Source: a virus
Length of the DNA: 20,193 nucleotides
Virus record (IMG/VR): IMGVR_UViG_3300034073_002022
Span: 1 to 20,193 of that record
Strand: one strand, 5' to 3'
The number at the start of each line of letters is the position of its first letter. The first letter of the stretch is position 1. Made by a program: the position numbers and the translations under genes. The notes beneath the pieces are model-generated. The model was not told the origin of the DNA and did no database searches. It worked only from the letters and a program-made list of their open reading frames with translations. Positions 1 to 7,486 of the stretch are shown piece by piece.

Positions 1-623
1 GCGTTTGGAAACTGAAAACTGCGATTAGATGTAAGAAAATCCGCGCCTGCGTTTAGTTGGACGACATTGCTGTTATTGTCTTCAATTTCTAAAGTTTGAT
101 TAAATACAGCCGACAAACTTGATGTAACGGTTACATTTTCAAACGTAACACTATCACTTGTGTTCAACGACTGATCGAAAAGCTCGTCGCTCCCGCCAGC
201 TTGGTGGCTCGCGGCATGAGCCGAAGGCGTAAAGCTGGCGGGCTTGTTCGTCAGATCATCGTAATCGCCAGAGGTCGCCACGGTGGCGAGGTCGCCGGGC
301 TGCACAGCGGTGTCGGCAAGCGCGCCTTGGGCCGAGGTAGCCGCGCCGACATCGGCGGCGTCGAGCGTCACAGCGCCCGTTTCGCCGTTTACGCTTGTCA
401 CCGCCCCGGACTCATTGCCCCATGCGGGGATGCCGCCCGACACTTTGAGCACTTGCCCTTCGCTGCCGATGGGCAAGCGGTCATTGGCAAGCGCGGCACG
501 ATAAAGCAAATCCCCTGTTGTGGTCAGCGTAGCCGCCTCCGCGCCAGATGGCCCTTGCGGGCCTTGCGTGACGATAGAAACCACCTCGTCGGCGGTTGTT
601 TCGATGAGAACGGTATCGCCCAT
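1..623 (-). CDS. Tail fibre protein, 5' part (runs off the left edge)
   Basis: This reading frame starts with ATG at 623, one base after the stop of the preceding gene, and stays open for 207 codons to the window edge. It therefore has no stop here and the gene is incomplete. Near residue 20 there is a collagen-like GPQGPSG. Residues 30-70 follow the fibre pattern TTTGDLLYR...RLPIGSEGQVLKVSGG..AWG. Then come SVNGETGAVTLDAADVGA and YDDLTNKP...HAASHQAGGSD. All are common low-complexity modules of siphovirus tail fibres, which bind the host surface. The end of the visible part is more AT-rich and Asn-rich. It is the last gene of the coupled tail cluster. The fibre call is firm by motif; the receptor is unknown. 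Confidence 0.8.
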   Translation of the reverse strand, partial: MGDTVLIETTADEVVSIVTQGPQGPSGAEAATLTTTGDLLYRAALANDRLPIGSEGQVLKVSGGIPAWGNESGAVTSVNGETGAVTLDAADVGAATSAQGALADTAVQPGDLATVATSGDYDDLTNKPASFTPSAHAASHQAGGSDELFDQSLNTSDSVTFENVTVTSSLSAVFNQTLEIEDNNSNVVQLNAGADFLTSNRSFQFPN

Positions 624-624
624 G

Positions 625-987
625 TTAGCGGGTAATTTCGCGGCTGACTACGGCGCGGCCTTCGACAAGCCGACGCACGTTGCCTGCGGGGTTTTCAAGT
701 TCGAGGTCGTAAAGGTAGGTGGCGGCGGTAATGGCCGAGGACGAAATGGCAGGATAGGCCAATTGAATCTCGCCGCTGGAATTTACCGTCATCGTCCCGG
801 CAACCGTGGAAAGCGAAACTGTCGGGCTGGCTGCTTCTGCCGTGGTGCGGAGCATCATGCGGGCGGCATATCCGGTAAGGTCAACGGCACTGCCTCCCGA
901 TTCCCACTTGAACTTTGTGTCCCATGTCTGGCCTTGCGGCAGACAAAGATCAGCTTGCACCGGGCATTTTCCGTAAAGCTCGCTCAT
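625..987 (-). CDS. Phage tail/baseplate-associated protein, BppU-N-like
   Basis: 120 residues. The ATG overlaps the stop of the upstream gene by four bases (ATGA), so translation is probably coupled. The pattern is that of a small beta-sandwich tail protein: PQGQTWDTKFKW, then VDLTGYAARMMLR, a GEIQLAYP stretch, then YLYDLELENPAGNVRRLVEGRAVVSREITR at the end. Many phages carry such a protein just before the fibre gene, and it resembles the N-terminal domain of baseplate upper proteins. Residues 55-70 of the 365-residue protein encoded at 2658-3755 show a related motif (DMSGATVKF). Exact role is inferred from family pattern and position. Confidence 0.75.
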   Translation of the reverse strand: MSELYGKCPVQADLCLPQGQTWDTKFKWESGGSAVDLTGYAARMMLRTTAEAASPTVSLSTVAGTMTVNSSGEIQLAYPAISSSAITAATYLYDLELENPAGNVRRLVEGRAVVSREITR

Positions 988-1199
988 TGTCCGTTACCTC
1001 CGCGTTTCCAGTAATCGCGCTCCAACACTTCAACGCGCGGAGCCAAGGCGCGGACATCCGCGTCGATCTCGGCAACCTTGCTGTCGAGCTTGGAAACAAA
1101 CCACACAAAGGCGAACACTTGCGCTACGCACGTTGCGCCGATGCTGAAGCTGGCTTTAATTAGCCATGCCTTGACTGCTTCGCGTTCAGAATCGCTCAT
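984..1199 (-). CDS. Small membrane protein with coiled coil, possible holin or spanin-like
   Basis: 71 residues. The start overlaps the stop of the upstream gene (ATGA). One hydrophobic segment lies at about residues 14-37 (SFSIGATCVAQVFAFVWFVSKL). It is followed by a charged heptad-like stretch, residues 38-63 (LDSKVAEIDADVRALAPRVEVLER), that should form a coiled coil. One membrane span plus a coiled coil within the tail-fibre block suggests a lysis accessory protein (holin or spanin-like), but no family signature fixes this and no endolysin is seen in the window. It could also be a small membrane-associated tail protein. Confidence 0.65.
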   Translation of the reverse strand: MSDSEREAVKAWLIKASFSIGATCVAQVFAFVWFVSKLDSKVAEIDADVRALAPRVEVLERDYWKRGGNGQ

Positions 1200-2656
1200 T
1201 GCACTTGGACAAGGATTCCGTTGGAAAAGACCAGCGTGTTGGTGTTGTTAGTTCCGACTACCGAGATGTTGGTTGTCGGGTATGTTGAAAGAGCGGCAAT
1301 GCGCGCCCATTCGTTCGTGTCTACTGAGCCAGCCGAAAGAAGCTGCACAGAATTGTCTACTGTGTTGGTTCCCGTCAAAAGCTGCACGCCATTGGTTGTG
1401 CGAGAATCTACACCCAATGAAACGCCGTTTCTTGTCCAAGCTCCGTATCCTCCAGCGATGCCGTTGGAACTAAAGGAATCCCAACCAACTGCTGCTCCAA
1501 ATCGAGTAAATGCAGCCTGTCCAATAGCCGCGCCCCCATAACTTGCCGCGCTTCGACCAATAGCCGCGCCGCTGTTTGTATAGCTTACCGCGCCGTAGCC
1601 TATGGCAATTCCACCGAAGTTATTGGAAGCCACATCGTAAATGCCTCCATATACTCCTGCGTTTTGCCCCATCGCAATTCCATATCCAGTGCTGTAAGCA
1701 AACGGCCCGATAGAAATGCCTTGCTCGGCGTCTGCTGCGCTGCCAATCGCCACGCCTCCATAAGCAACATCGTTGCCAATGCCAATCGCCACGGCCCTAA
1801 AAGTGGTGTTGGTATTGGTTACGCTAATCTGTGAGCCGATTGTGATGTGGCGGGAAGTGTCTCCGATGAGGGCCGTGTTTGTTCCGTCATCAAGACGAAC
1901 TCCTGCGTTTGCTGTTAAAATGTTTAGTTGTTGAAGTGCGCTTCTTCGGTTTGTCCCGCCTGTCCCACCATTTGCCACGCCGAGCGTATTGGTCACGCCG
2001 TTGGTGGTGTCGGCAAGATCGACAATGCCACCACCACCGCCTCCGCCATTAGTCACCCAAATCAAGCTGGTCGCGTTGCTGTCCAAGGCAAGAATCTTAT
2101 CGGCGTTGTTGGTATAGGCTGGCAGTAACGCCTCGATGGCTGCGGCGGCGTTGGTCTGCCCGGTGCCACCGTTGCTGATAGGTAAAATGCCCGTGGCGCT
2201 GCCGAGATCGGCGTTAGGAAGGTTCGTTAGTCCGCTTCCATCGCCATTGGTGCGAAGCAAAGATGACGGGAAATTAGTAAGTGCCGCCGCATTTCCATTT
2301 GTTCGCAACAGTTCTGAAGGAAAATTGGTAAGCGCAGCCGCGCTGCCATTTGTTCGCAACAGATTCAGCGGGAAATTTGTAAGGTCGAGGGCGCTTCCGT
2401 TTGTGCGAAGTAAGAGCGCGGGAAAGTTGGTTAGCGCAATAGCATCGCCGTTCGCGGCAAGTTTCCCGTCGAGCGCAGCCTGCAACCCCGTGATATTGCT
2501 AATGGCAAATGTTGCACCGCTCAAATCCAACACTTGCGAGCGAACAAGGCTAAAGTTGGTGCGGATTACTCGGTTGGTGTCTGCCGTCACCGTAATAAAC
2601 GTCTGGGCCTGCACGGAGGAACAGACAGCAAGCAGAATGGCTAAGGCTTTTTTCAT
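1196..2656 (-). CDS. Secreted-type adhesin-like tail protein: signal peptide, 17-residue repeats, YadA-like head repeats
   Basis: 486 residues from ATG at 2656, one base after the upstream stop. I prefer this start to one 11 codons upstream because it opens a clean Sec signal peptide: MKK, a hydrophobic core ALAILLAVCSS, and a VQA-Q cleavage site near residue 17. Residues 75-147 hold four 17-residue repeats (LTNFPxxLLRTNGxxxx) plus a partial fifth. Residues 156-170 are a fibre-like LPISNGGTGQTN, and a run of seven glycines lies near 204-210. Residues 288-418 repeat AIG/xxA units (VAIGSAADAEQG, IAIGYGAVSY, AAIGQAAFTR), as in the beta-roll head of YadA-type trimeric adhesins. The C-terminal part has further Asn/Thr-rich strands. 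Likely a trimeric fibre or surface-binding protein. A signal peptide is odd for a phage tail protein. Confidence 0.8.
   Translation of the reverse strand: MKKALAILLAVCSSVQAQTFITVTADTNRVIRTNFSLVRSQVLDLSGATFAISNITGLQAALDGKLAANGDAIALTNFPALLLRTNGSALDLTNFPLNLLRTNGSAAALTNFPSELLRTNGNAAALTNFPSSLLRTNGDGSGLTNLPNADLGSATGILPISNGGTGQTNAAAAIEALLPAYTNNADKILALDSNATSLIWVTNGGGGGGGIVDLADTTNGVTNTLGVANGGTGGTNRRSALQQLNILTANAGVRLDDGTNTALIGDTSRHITIGSQISVTNTNTTFRAVAIGIGNDVAYGGVAIGSAADAEQGISIGPFAYSTGYGIAMGQNAGVYGGIYDVASNNFGGIAIGYGAVSYTNSGAAIGRSAASYGGAAIGQAAFTRFGAAVGWDSFSSNGIAGGYGAWTRNGVSLGVDSRTTNGVQLLTGTNTVDNSVQLLSAGSVDTNEWARIAALSTYPTTNISVVGTNNTNTLVFSNGILVQVQ
1403..1795 (-). repeat. YadA-type head repeat domain (coding repeat)
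   Basis: Degenerate repeats of roughly 14-16 residues with the core [AV]IG..A, for example AVAIGIGNDVAYG, GVAIGSAADAEQG, GIAIGYGAVSYTN, AAIGRSAASYG and AAIGQAAFTRFG. In bacterial adhesins this pattern forms a left-handed parallel beta-roll in a trimer. Fold assignment is by pattern only. Confidence 0.6.
2216..2434 (-). repeat. Tandem 51-base repeat, four units plus a partial fifth
   Basis: The unit encodes LTNFPxxLLRTNGxxxx, residues 75-147 of the adhesin-like protein. Third-base and linker differences show the units have diverged, but the LTNFP and LLRTNG cores are intact in all four complete copies. Confidence 0.85.
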
Positions 2657-2657
2657 G

Positions 2658-3755
2658 TTATTGTTTGGCAAGTTGCAGCTCTCCATCATTGGTAATTGTC
2701 ACCGTCCACACGCCGCCATCCGGGCTTTCAAGGTCAAAGCTAGTAGCAACATTGGCCGGAAGCGGAGAAGGGCTGGTCGAGGTGATGAGGTCTGCCGAGA
2801 TTGTTGCCGCGCGGCGGAAGGTTTGACGCACGCTGCCTTCGCTGACTTCGACTTCCAGATTTACGTTGGTGGTTCCCGCGCTGATGAGCGCGGCGACTTC
2901 CGAAGTGTTAAAACTGACGTTGGCCCCCACTCCTTTTGCCCCGGCCAAAGTCGAGCCAACCACCGCAACATCGGCGTAGTCGCGGCCAGAGGATCGCCCG
3001 CCATAGACCAGCGTGAACTCCTTGCGCGGAATGCCAGAGACAGCTATCTGCGGAGCGCCGTTGTCAGCCAGCCCCGCCGCGACAATAGCCGCTTGAACCT
3101 CCGCCGCTGTGGCATCGTAGTCTATTTTGGGGGTCGTGATGGCGGGGACTGCCGCCGTGCCGCCGCCGCTTGTCACTTGGGCGTTGATCGCTGTTCCGTT
3201 GGCCGAGGTGGCAATGGAAAAAGTGTCTTTGGTCGAATCGACCACGATGTAACTGGCGTTGGCGAAAGTGCCGCCGCTGATCGTAAAGGCCGAAAGCGTG
3301 ACGGGCAGACCGCTGTAAAGGCCATGATCGGCGGCAGTAAAGACGCCCGCCGAAACGCTGCTGACGGTAACGTTGCGGGCGGGGAATTGCAGGGAATATC
3401 CTCCCTCGGCGGGGACGGCCCCGCTGAAAGTTATTTTTTGAATCTCACTTGTGCCGCTGGCCCCGGTCACAAGGCTTGTCACGCTGGCGGTAACGGTGGT
3501 CGTGAGGGCAGTCCATGCCGTTTGTAGGGCGGCGGGCGTCGTGGTGCCTACGGCAAATTTGACCGTGGCCCCCGACATATCAAGGTATTCGTAAGGCTGG
3601 TTCGGGTCTTCTGTCGGCTTGAGAAACAGAAGCTCGATAGCCTCAACATCCTCATCGAACCACGCAGGATCGGACGCGGGCAGAGTCGAATCCGGGGACG
3701 CGACGAACTGCCGTGCTTGGACATCCAGAAAAAAGCGGCGCGCCTGCAAGGCCAT
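2658..3755 (-). CDS. Tail/baseplate fibre-like protein
   Basis: 365 residues, rich in Ala, Ser, Thr and Val as in beta-structured tail proteins. Residues 37-75 (IELLFLKPTED....YLDMSGATVKFAVG) resemble the BppU-N-like start seen in the 120-residue protein encoded at 625-987. Residues 128-190 (VSSVSAGVFTAADHGLYSGLPVTL...VDSTKDTFSIATS) match a module often found in phage fibres, of the form 'HGL..G..V.....Y.V...D..TF.I'. The start ATG lies 13 bases after a TTGACA box and has no Shine-Dalgarno. It is the first gene of the final coupled block; the next gene follows one base after its stop. Probably a structural protein at the tail tip; exact role not known. Confidence 0.75.
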   Translation of the reverse strand: MALQARRFFLDVQARQFVASPDSTLPASDPAWFDEDVEAIELLFLKPTEDPNQPYEYLDMSGATVKFAVGTTTPAALQTAWTALTTTVTASVTSLVTGASGTSEIQKITFSGAVPAEGGYSLQFPARNVTVSSVSAGVFTAADHGLYSGLPVTLSAFTISGGTFANASYIVVDSTKDTFSIATSANGTAINAQVTSGGGTAAVPAITTPKIDYDATAAEVQAAIVAAGLADNGAPQIAVSGIPRKEFTLVYGGRSSGRDYADVAVVGSTLAGAKGVGANVSFNTSEVAALISAGTTNVNLEVEVSEGSVRQTFRRAATISADLITSTSPSPLPANVATSFDLESPDGGVWTVTITNDGELQLAKQ

Positions 3756-3784
3756 GCCGCTTGTCGGGTGTCAAACAGGCGCGC
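3729..3784 (-). promoter_or_regulatory. Two competing hairpins over a start codon, one terminator-like
   Basis: Hairpin one has perfect 9-bp arms GCGCGCCTG / CAGGCGCGC (3776-3784 with 3738-3746), and its 29-base loop holds the TTGACA box and the ATG. Hairpin two has 7-bp arms AAGCGGC / GCCGCTT (3756-3762 with 3733-3739), an inner GCCT/AGGC pairing, and runs into six U (3729-3734). The arms overlap, so only one can form. The second looks like an intrinsic terminator at the very start of the gene, as in attenuation. Function is inference. Confidence 0.4.
3769..3774 (-). promoter_or_regulatory. TTGACA start-linked box
   Basis: TTGACA with 13 bases to the ATG at 3755. It lies in the loop of a 9-bp inverted repeat, and no Shine-Dalgarno is visible between box and start. 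Confidence 0.55.
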
Positions 3785-4021
3785 TCAGTATTGGTCGGCC
3801 CTGTCGCAGCAGCCCGAAATGATCTCCCCCTCGCGGAACTGGTCGGCCGCCGAGACGGCATAGCCGCGATATTTGCGCCTGATGCGGAAGAAGTCGCTCG
3901 GCTTAAAGCACCAAAACTGATCGGCGGTGCGGATTTGCGCGGCGGCTTGGCAGTCGTCCAGATACGCCACGGGCATTTTGGCGGCCTTGGCGTAGATTTC
4001 TTGAGAAGCAACGCAAATCAT
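3785..4021 (-). CDS. Small hypothetical tail-cluster protein
   Basis: 78 residues. ATG overlaps the stop of the upstream gene by four bases, which supports real translation. Five cysteines (positions 3, 24, 38, 71, 72), a basic aromatic centre (FKPSDFFRIRRKYRGY) and an end GCCDRADQY. I do not recognise the family. It sits between a Cys-rich protein and the tail fibre block, so a small structural or assembly role is possible. Confidence 0.6.
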   Translation of the reverse strand: MICVASQEIYAKAAKMPVAYLDDCQAAAQIRTADQFWCFKPSDFFRIRRKYRGYAVSAADQFREGEIISGCCDRADQY

Positions 4022-4725
4022 GGGGGCGAAGAGGATAGAGAAACTGTAATGGTAAAACTTGCGGATTCTACAACCTCAGTGACTGGAAGAATTTGAGTCG
4101 GAAACACGCGCACAATGTTTCGGAAATGCGGCACGCCGAAAGCAATTCCTGACGAGGCGCTAGGTATGCCGCCGGAAAACCTTCGTTCGCTTGCTTCAAA
4201 ATCTACCACATCCGAAAGATTTAACTGAGCCCGAACGCGAGCCGAATGTGTCACATGAAGGCAAAATTTTTGAGGACTATCAAAGACCTTTAGCGAGGCG
4301 CTAAGACTACCAAAAACCACCCCGTTTAAGTTTTGCACGCCTCCGGTAAAAAATGTCGTTTTTGTTCCCACGGTTCCAATTTGCTCTTCAAATTGCGCGC
4401 CAAAACCGCACCCACTTCCAGAAAAGTTGTAAGACTTGTCGTGGCTTATTTCATATTCATACAAGCCAGCGCCGCCGCCAAAACCATTGAAGCTCCCTCC
4501 GGCCTGTAGCTGCATTCTCATTGAATAAGTGCCGCCTGCATAAATAGCTGCCGCAGTCGCTCTAGTGATGCGTCCAGCAGCTCCGTCAATGGGGGCAACG
4601 CAAGAGGCAACGCCAGCACACGGAAGAGTGATTATCGGACCTACTTCCGTGAAACAGCATTCGCATGACGGCTTTCCGTTTTTAAGAACAACCTTGCCGT
4701 TTTGCAGCTTAATGGTCGAAGACAT
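4018..4725 (-). CDS. Hypothetical tail-tip protein with Cys-rich N-terminus
   Basis: 235 residues. The start codon directly follows the stop of the upstream gene with no gap. The N-terminus reads KLQNGKVVLKNGKPSCECC, followed by two more Cys near residues 36-42. The rest is Gly/Ser-rich and beta-like (GGSFNGFGGGAGLYEYEISHD; FFTGGVQNLNGVVFGSLSASL). DNA composition is clearly more AT-rich than in the head genes. Likely a virion surface protein of the tail tip by position. The four clustered cysteines could bind metal or form disulphides. No family recognised. Confidence 0.65.
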   Translation of the reverse strand: MSSTIKLQNGKVVLKNGKPSCECCFTEVGPIITLPCAGVASCVAPIDGAAGRITRATAAAIYAGGTYSMRMQLQAGGSFNGFGGGAGLYEYEISHDKSYNFSGSGCGFGAQFEEQIGTVGTKTTFFTGGVQNLNGVVFGSLSASLKVFDSPQKFCLHVTHSARVRAQLNLSDVVDFEASERRFSGGIPSASSGIAFGVPHFRNIVRVFPTQILPVTEVVESASFTITVSLSSSPP

Positions 4726-5100
4726 TTAGGTCGTGCAAGCCTCGGTCGCCAGCCATGCCAGCGCCCCGTTTTGAGATCCTAAAACATAAACACCAGAAGA
4801 CGGAGGCGGCGGAACAACAACGATAGATGACCATGCGGCGTTTTTTCTTGCGTAAGTTGTTCCGTCACTTGGCGCGTCTCCTACTGGTGTCGCGCCTTGA
4901 TTTAGCTCTTGTGCCTCTGGAAACAGCCGCAAAAACCACCCGTCCGGCGTTTCGTCAATGGCGTATTGGCGGTTGTTGCCGTCCTGCGCCAGCGGTTTGA
5001 GCTTGGCAAAGTTGGCATCCAAATCGCGCGCGGGAATGCGATAGGGTGGCCCCGCCGGGTCTTTGCCGCCAAGTTGCGTGCTAAACTTGAGCAATTCCAT
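4726..5100 (-). CDS. Hypothetical tail-tip protein
   Basis: 124 residues, starting one base after the upstream stop and ending directly at the next start. The N-terminal half (FSTQLGGKDPAGPPYRIPARDLDANFAKLKPL) looks globular. The C-terminal half has fibre-like features: APSDGTTYARKNAAWSSIVVVPPPP, a proline run, then GVYVLGSQNGALAWLATEACTT. The segment 'DGTTYARKNAAW' is like the 'YVRKNGAW' motif frequent in phage fibres. Probably a small fibre or tail-tip adaptor. Confidence 0.65.
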   Translation of the reverse strand: MELLKFSTQLGGKDPAGPPYRIPARDLDANFAKLKPLAQDGNNRQYAIDETPDGWFLRLFPEAQELNQGATPVGDAPSDGTTYARKNAAWSSIVVVPPPPSSGVYVLGSQNGALAWLATEACTT

Positions 5101-5101
5101 T

Positions 5102-5776
5102 TTAGAAAATGCGCTGGCTTACCTCGTAAATGCCGCTGCTGCTTTTTGTGTAAGTGTAGGTTCCGCGAGATGAGCGCGACTTGCTGGTGGTTTCCACGGT
5201 GGCCGCGCGCCACTGACCAAACACAAAGGCAGTCTGTCCGCTGATTTCGCCAACCGACTTGTTGAACGGCAATCCAACCGATCCTTTGACTTCCGGCAGG
5301 GCTCGCGGGTTCTTGGCCTCGACGCGCACGGTGGTCGAAATGTAGTCGAAGGAAACATTGACCTGTCCTTCGACGGTGATGGTGGTTCCGAGATTGCCCG
5401 CCGTGCGAATGCTGCCTGTTACTGTGGCGCTGAAGTTACGCTGCTCCGTGCTTTCGGTAAGGATCACTTCGCCGGGGTCAAGGCTGGCCGCTGAGTAGCG
5501 TGCGTTGAAGTAGGTTAGCCCGTTCTGCGTGCTGGTGGTTAAGTCGTAGAGCTTGGGCGCGCCGTCGATGCGTAGCTGCGACATCGAGGCAGGGATGGCC
5601 GTGGGCGGCTGCGCTCCCGTGCGGAACTTGCCGATGTGGTTGTTGGCGAATGCAGCAAGGCAGCAATAGTCGGCCTCATAGTTGAGTGTGCCATCGTCGG
5701 TGGTCGAATAGCTGCGGCGAAGGACGGCAAGCCCCCCAGCGGTCAGCGATGCGTTGGCTTTAACGATGGAGGCCAT
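5102..5776 (-). CDS. Minor tail protein (distal tail position)
   Basis: 224 residues. Its ATG shares one base with the tape-measure stop (TAATG), so it is coupled to it. It has a beta-rich composition with long strands (NFSATVTGSIRTAGNLGTTITVEGQVNVSFDYISTTVRVEA) and a Tyr/Ser-rich end (SRSSRGTYTYTKSSSGIYEV). In lambda-like phages the gene after the tape measure is a distal-tail or tail-tip protein (gpM position), which makes that role likely here. No sequence similarity to gpM is evident by eye. Confidence 0.65.
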   Translation of the reverse strand: MASIVKANASLTAGGLAVLRRSYSTTDDGTLNYEADYCCLAAFANNHIGKFRTGAQPPTAIPASMSQLRIDGAPKLYDLTTSTQNGLTYFNARYSAASLDPGEVILTESTEQRNFSATVTGSIRTAGNLGTTITVEGQVNVSFDYISTTVRVEAKNPRALPEVKGSVGLPFNKSVGEISGQTAFVFGQWRAATVETTSKSRSSRGTYTYTKSSSGIYEVSQRIF

Positions 5777-7464
5777 TAGACAAGGACGGGTTGAGGGAGT
5801 TTTCCGTTTAGCTCCTCAAGGAATTTGGCGACTTTTTGGAGGGTGGTTTCGGTGGCGATTTTTTCGGATTCGGACTTGGTTGATGTTGCCTGCTTGGCCG
5901 CGGCAGACTCTTGGCGCTTGCGTGCAGCTTCGGGAGTTGCGGCCTGTTGGGCCATTTGCCCAAAGGCTTCTTTTTTGGCTTGTAGATATTGAGCATCAAG
6001 GCGAATCCGCATTTTGGTTTGCTGCGGCCCGCTGGCGCTTGAAGATTTTATTGCATCAATCTCTCGCGCATAGATTTGCTCAATTTGTTTGAGTTTGTCT
6101 GCAACTCCAGAGGCGGCTTGCTGTATTTGGGCGGAGGTTGCGGCCTGAGTTGTTCGCGCTGCGACAGGCTCTTGACCCATCGCACCTTGAAAATTGGCAA
6201 CAGCCCTGCCTGCATAGTATGCCTCACCAAACAAATCTTGGCGGTTGTAGACGCCTTGCCCGGCGCGCATAAATGCGCCGCCTGCCTGCGACATTCCTTG
6301 GCGCATTTGCTCGCTGGCTGCGTGGTAGGCATCGGCGGCTTTGTTGGCTTCTTGACGCGCCGCTTCGCCAAGTCCGTCAAACATTTTGCCAGCAACAGGA
6401 ACGCGAGACGCAGCCTCAAGCGCCTTGGCAATAGCGTCCACAATGGCAAACTCAAAAGCGCGCGCAGCCTTTAGCAACGCGCCCTGCACCACATCTCCAA
6501 CGCCCGTCCAGAAATCGCCAGATACGATCAAGTTTACCAATCCCCTAAATGCCGCCATGACTTGCGCGGCAATTTCGTTGGATATGTCTGCGCCAACGCT
6601 CAAAAGCGTATTGCCAAGAGCTTCAAGAGCCTTGAGGGGATTAGTGGCAACAAAGCGCGCCAGATTGCCAACGCTTAGGCCCGCGCCTGCGGCATCTACT
6701 TTGGAAAGCGCATTGGCAAGATCGTTGGCTCCCTGAGCCCCGGCCAGCGCCCCCACGGCAAACTCGTTGAGCTTGTTGCCTATTGAATTGGTGAGCTTAT
6801 CTCCAAGTTCGTCTAGGCTTTGGTTGGTTTTGTCTAAGATTGCCGGAAGGCTTCCAAGTTCTTGGCGCGCGTTAGAAAGTTCGCCCTCAAAGTTTTTTAG
6901 CAAAGTTGTTACCTTACCGCCGGCTCTGGTTCCAAAAATCAGCATTGAAGCGTCTGCGGCGGTTCCGGCGTCTTCAATTCGGTTAAGGCCAGCAGCAAGC
7001 AATCGCATTTGCTCCAACGGCGTTTTGCCGCGCAAATCTTCAAAAGAAACCCCAAGAATTGCGGCGGCGGTTTTTGCAGCGGCCATTCCGCGCCCCAAGT
7101 TCCCGATAAACGCTTGCATTTTGCCGATGGTTTGGCCGACTCGATCTGCGCCGACTCCGGCGTTGGCAAACGCTCTTTCCAGTATCGACAAATTGCCCGC
7201 GCTTTCTCCTGTGGCGCTGGACAAATCGTTAAGCCGCCCGCCCATATCCAAAGCGTTTTTGAAAGAATTGATGACGGTATACATTCCGCCAAACGCAGCG
7301 GTTAAGGCGACGAGGCGACGGCCAAGGGCAGAAAAAGCAGAGTTCATGCCCTGCACTTGGCCGTTGATGAGATTGCGCGCGCGCTGAACGTCGCGCGGCA
7401 TGGTCATTACCGCTTTGCTGAATTGGCTGGTGTCAGCCCCAAACTTGAAAAGCGTGCCAAACAT
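5776..7464 (-). CDS. Tail tape measure protein
   Basis: 562 residues, long, Ala/Gly-rich and mostly helical. The N-terminus FGTLFKFGADTSQFSKAVMTMPRDVQRARNLI is the typical tape-measure opening (variants of 'gadtS.f..al..m...v.'). A hydrophobic helix follows near residues 48-66 (GRRLVALTAAFGGMYTVINSF). Then come GGRLNDLSSATGESAGNLSILERAFANAGVGADRVGQTIGKMQ and LGVSFEDLRGKTPLEQM, which are standard tape-measure segments. The end is basic and coiled-coil-like. The protein fills the tail tube and sets its length; at the usual ~0.15 nm per residue this suggests a tail near 80 nm. The start has a TTGACA box 16 bases upstream and a moderate GAGGG. Confidence 0.93.
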   Translation of the reverse strand: MFGTLFKFGADTSQFSKAVMTMPRDVQRARNLINGQVQGMNSAFSALGRRLVALTAAFGGMYTVINSFKNALDMGGRLNDLSSATGESAGNLSILERAFANAGVGADRVGQTIGKMQAFIGNLGRGMAAAKTAAAILGVSFEDLRGKTPLEQMRLLAAGLNRIEDAGTAADASMLIFGTRAGGKVTTLLKNFEGELSNARQELGSLPAILDKTNQSLDELGDKLTNSIGNKLNEFAVGALAGAQGANDLANALSKVDAAGAGLSVGNLARFVATNPLKALEALGNTLLSVGADISNEIAAQVMAAFRGLVNLIVSGDFWTGVGDVVQGALLKAARAFEFAIVDAIAKALEAASRVPVAGKMFDGLGEAARQEANKAADAYHAASEQMRQGMSQAGGAFMRAGQGVYNRQDLFGEAYYAGRAVANFQGAMGQEPVAARTTQAATSAQIQQAASGVADKLKQIEQIYAREIDAIKSSSASGPQQTKMRIRLDAQYLQAKKEAFGQMAQQAATPEAARKRQESAAAKQATSTKSESEKIATETTLQKVAKFLEELNGKLPQPVLV

Positions 7465-7480
7465 TTTGCCCTCTTTTCAG

Positions 7481-7486
7481 TGTCAA
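7481..7486 (-). promoter_or_regulatory. TTGACA start-linked box
   Basis: 16 bases to the tape-measure ATG at 7464. The TGA within the box is also the stop codon of the upstream gene. Confidence 0.55.

Noticed and set aside
2136-3527. Plus-strand open frame of 463 codons with repeated FVRN segments
   Set aside because: The apparent repeats are the complement of the LTNFP/RTNG repeats in the real minus-strand gene.
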